From assembly GCA_963693085.1 (NCBI GenBank), contig OY856413.1:746712056-746776055 (forward strand): a DNA stretch of 64,000 bases, read 5' to 3'. Of the stretch, positions 62,004-64,000 are shown in pieces. The notes below the pieces were generated by a model. That model made no database searches and was not told where the DNA came from. It worked only from the letters and a program-made list of their open reading frames with translations. Made by a program: the position numbers and the translations under genes. The first letter of the stretch is position 1, and each line of letters starts with the position of its first letter. The stretch comes from Alisma plantago-aquatica (Eukaryota; Streptophyta; Magnoliopsida; Alismatales; Alismataceae).

Positions 62004-64000
62004 TATAGACACATAATTTAGAGAACCTACAAATAATATAAATGGATCACCATTTGTTGTTAATATGATCTAAAGAAAATTAGATGTTGGATTCTAGATT
62101 TGTGGACAAATCCTCATGGTAAAAGAAATATAACTTCACCAAGCTAGTGAAAAGCATTTCGGAGAACATGATGGACTTCAACAAGTCCTTGGATCAAAGT
62201 AGGAATAACTTCATCAAATGTGATCAAGATAACACTAAGTCAAGGAGTAAGAAAAAGAATAGGTTATTAGAGAATATTAATTGTGTATGTAGTTAGAACA
62301 CCACTATAATGTCATCTCAGATGACATATGCATTGATCTCTTAATAAATATTGAATTAGTTCTTAATGAATAATAGGAGGAACGGAATCTAAAAATTCAT
62401 ATACACTAGTTCAAAAATAGATATAACAATACAAAGTATTATCAAGCCGATGTGAACCAATGACATAGGTATAATACAATAACAATGTTGAAAAACATCA
62501 TTAGGGAGTGGATAAACAAAAAAACTAAATCGTAGAGGATGGTGGCCAATCATTTCAAATCCCTTCTTATAACTGCATCTCCAAACCTTATAGATCTATT
62601 TCCCACAATCTTAGGTTATTTTAAACAACTCAGTGTGAAGGAAGAGAACTGAATGACTAAGTATCCTCCTGAGGAAGATGTACACCAAATGCTGAAAATT
62701 ATGAATCTTTATAAGACAACAAGTGTGGATGGAGTGGATTCTTTATTCACTACTAGGAATTTGGATAATGTGAAGGAATAAATTGTTAAATATATTTAGT
62801 GTTCTAACAATGGAAGCTAATTGAGCAACATGCTATGTAACTCTATTATCATGTTTATCCACAAGGTTTCTAAATTATAATCCTGATCAATTGAGGCCTA
62901 TATTGTGTAATACTCTATGTTGGAATCTGACATCTAAACTAGTGGTGGAACGACTAAAAAGGTTCCACCTAGAGTGGATATCTCACACGCTGAGAGGTTT
63001 GGTTTTGGGGAGAAAATTTCCTAATAGCATAGAAATTCTATAGGAACTCATTTGTAACATGAGAAGGAAGCATGCAACTAAGACACTTGCCACTAAAATT
63101 GATCCCATGAGGCTTATGATAGTATGTCCTAGTCTTTCATCCTTGAAACTTTTAAGCTCTTGAACCTTTTAGAGAATGTCATTCAGTATGTGATGAAATC
63201 TATTTGGGGATGGGGGTGAGTGCTCACTGATGGATTGGGATGAAAAATGAACCTTGAGAGCCCATAGTTACTATAGGGAGATCCTTTGTGCCCTTACTTA
63301 TTTATTCCATGAATCTAATGGACAAGTAGATGATAAAACAATAATTTGAAGATAATTTGTGGGTAGTGAAGATAACCAACAATGGAAACCTAATTTCCCA
63401 CATATGCTCTATGAATGACCTTTTTTTACATAGCATAACAATAAATAAATTAATGTTATTTAAAGATTTTTCTAGAATCAATATGTGGTCATACAAGTAT
63501 CTTTCTTACACAAGAAGAATATGCTTAATAGACCACTCATATGGTGACATTGGCCTCAATAATATAGAAAGAAATTTTGTCTCTTGAGCTATGTGACAAA
63601 ATTGATGTTATGATTCATATGTGGTGGAAATCACAAAGACCACCTATTTTCATTGGTGGCTTGGGATAAGGTGACAGAAAGAAGGAATACATGGGAATTG
63701 AAACAAAGTCTATGAGGAGAATGGAATGTGGCACTTAGTCTCAAGAATCCATGGGATATTAGCATAAAAACAAATATTGATTGGTACCAGGGCCTTAAGA
63801 GGAAATTTTAAAAGGTCTAAGGAACATAAAATAATAATACATCTAGATCTGGCCCAACTACTTTCCATTTCAAAGAAATGATCAATGAAAAATTTTATAT
63901 AATTCTAATGAATGGGAACCATACTTCCTTATGGATGGATAAATGGTGGAGGCAAGGGCAAGTCTTGAAGAATGAGGCCCTAAAACTTATCCCAAAAGAC
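62004..64000 (+). mobile_element. L1-type LINE, piece 3 of 3 (linker and reverse transcriptase), runs off the window
   Basis: Continues the LINE after the second TATAG copy. The first ~600 bases correspond to the linker between endonuclease and RT with only weak similarity. The rest is RT (annotated separately). The 3' end, poly-A and target duplication lie beyond 64000. Confidence 0.8.
62640..64000 (+). pseudogene. LINE reverse transcriptase, broken and partial
   Basis: Islands follow L1 RT order: YPPEEDVHQMLKIMN and TTSVDGVDSLF; QLRPILCNTLCWNLTSKLVVERLKR (RPISLCN-type motif); FPNSIEIL then ELICNMRRKHATKTLATKID (normally ...KLDMSKAYD); GDPLCPYLFIP near 63281-63310; then SMNDLFLHSITINKLMLFKDFSRI where FADDLLLF is expected, so the catalytic Asp pair reads Asn-Asp. 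Many stops and frameshifts. It would have copied LINE RNA at the nicked target. Confidence 0.82.

Overview
This window looks like repeat-dense nuclear DNA from a large flowering-plant genome. I found no host protein-coding gene I can defend. What can be recognised is transposable-element sequence from several classes plus a block of plastid DNA that now lies in the nucleus. The plant origin rests on the CACTA transposase family, a Ty3 chromovirus with a chromodomain, a plant-type L1 LINE (ORF1 with a DUF4283-like region and zinc knuckle), a SINE-like 3' domain and degraded copies of chloroplast genes. The species cannot be told from the sequence alone.

Layout. (1) 1-5317: the 3' part of a CACTA (En/Spm) DNA transposon. 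It holds TNP2 transposase remains, a second gene ending in a Ulp1-type protease, a 110-bp subterminal repeat array and the terminal TAGTG. (2) 5318-11507: AT-rich sequence with one Ty3/gypsy gag relic. (3) 11508-24057: a complete-length Ty1/copia-type element with 2.2-kb LTRs, a perfect ACTTA target-site duplication, and a ~3.5-kb mosaic of plastid DNA (trnY, trnE, psbC, psbZ, trnG, trnfM, rps14, rps7, atpH) between its primer-binding site and gag. (4) 24058-28851: mostly unassigned, with a short copia integrase relic. (5) 28852-33932: a minus-strand LTR element with a 2.75-kb LTR, only ~0.73 kb of internal DNA, and a second LTR cut off at 33932. (6) 33933-64000: an L1-type LINE split in three pieces (33933-35370, 46597-47760, 62004 onward) by two later insertions. 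One is a minus-strand Ty3 chromovirus (35371-46596). The other is a minus-strand element with ~4.8-kb LTRs and 0.83 kb of internal DNA (47761-62003). The second LTR of that element was in turn hit by a solo LTR (54657-58063).

The nesting gives a relative history. The 28.9-kb element is oldest, the LINE landed in its LTR, the chromovirus and the giant-LTR element landed in the LINE, and the solo LTR's parent landed in the giant LTR. Every coding region carries stops or frameshifts. Many are CAG to TAG, TGG to TAG/TGA, or TG to TA at LTR ends, as expected from long-term cytosine methylation and deamination. The features most worth following up are the plastid block inside the copia element, the dense CGATCG-type motif array upstream of the copia TATA box, and the two giant-LTR elements without gag-pol.
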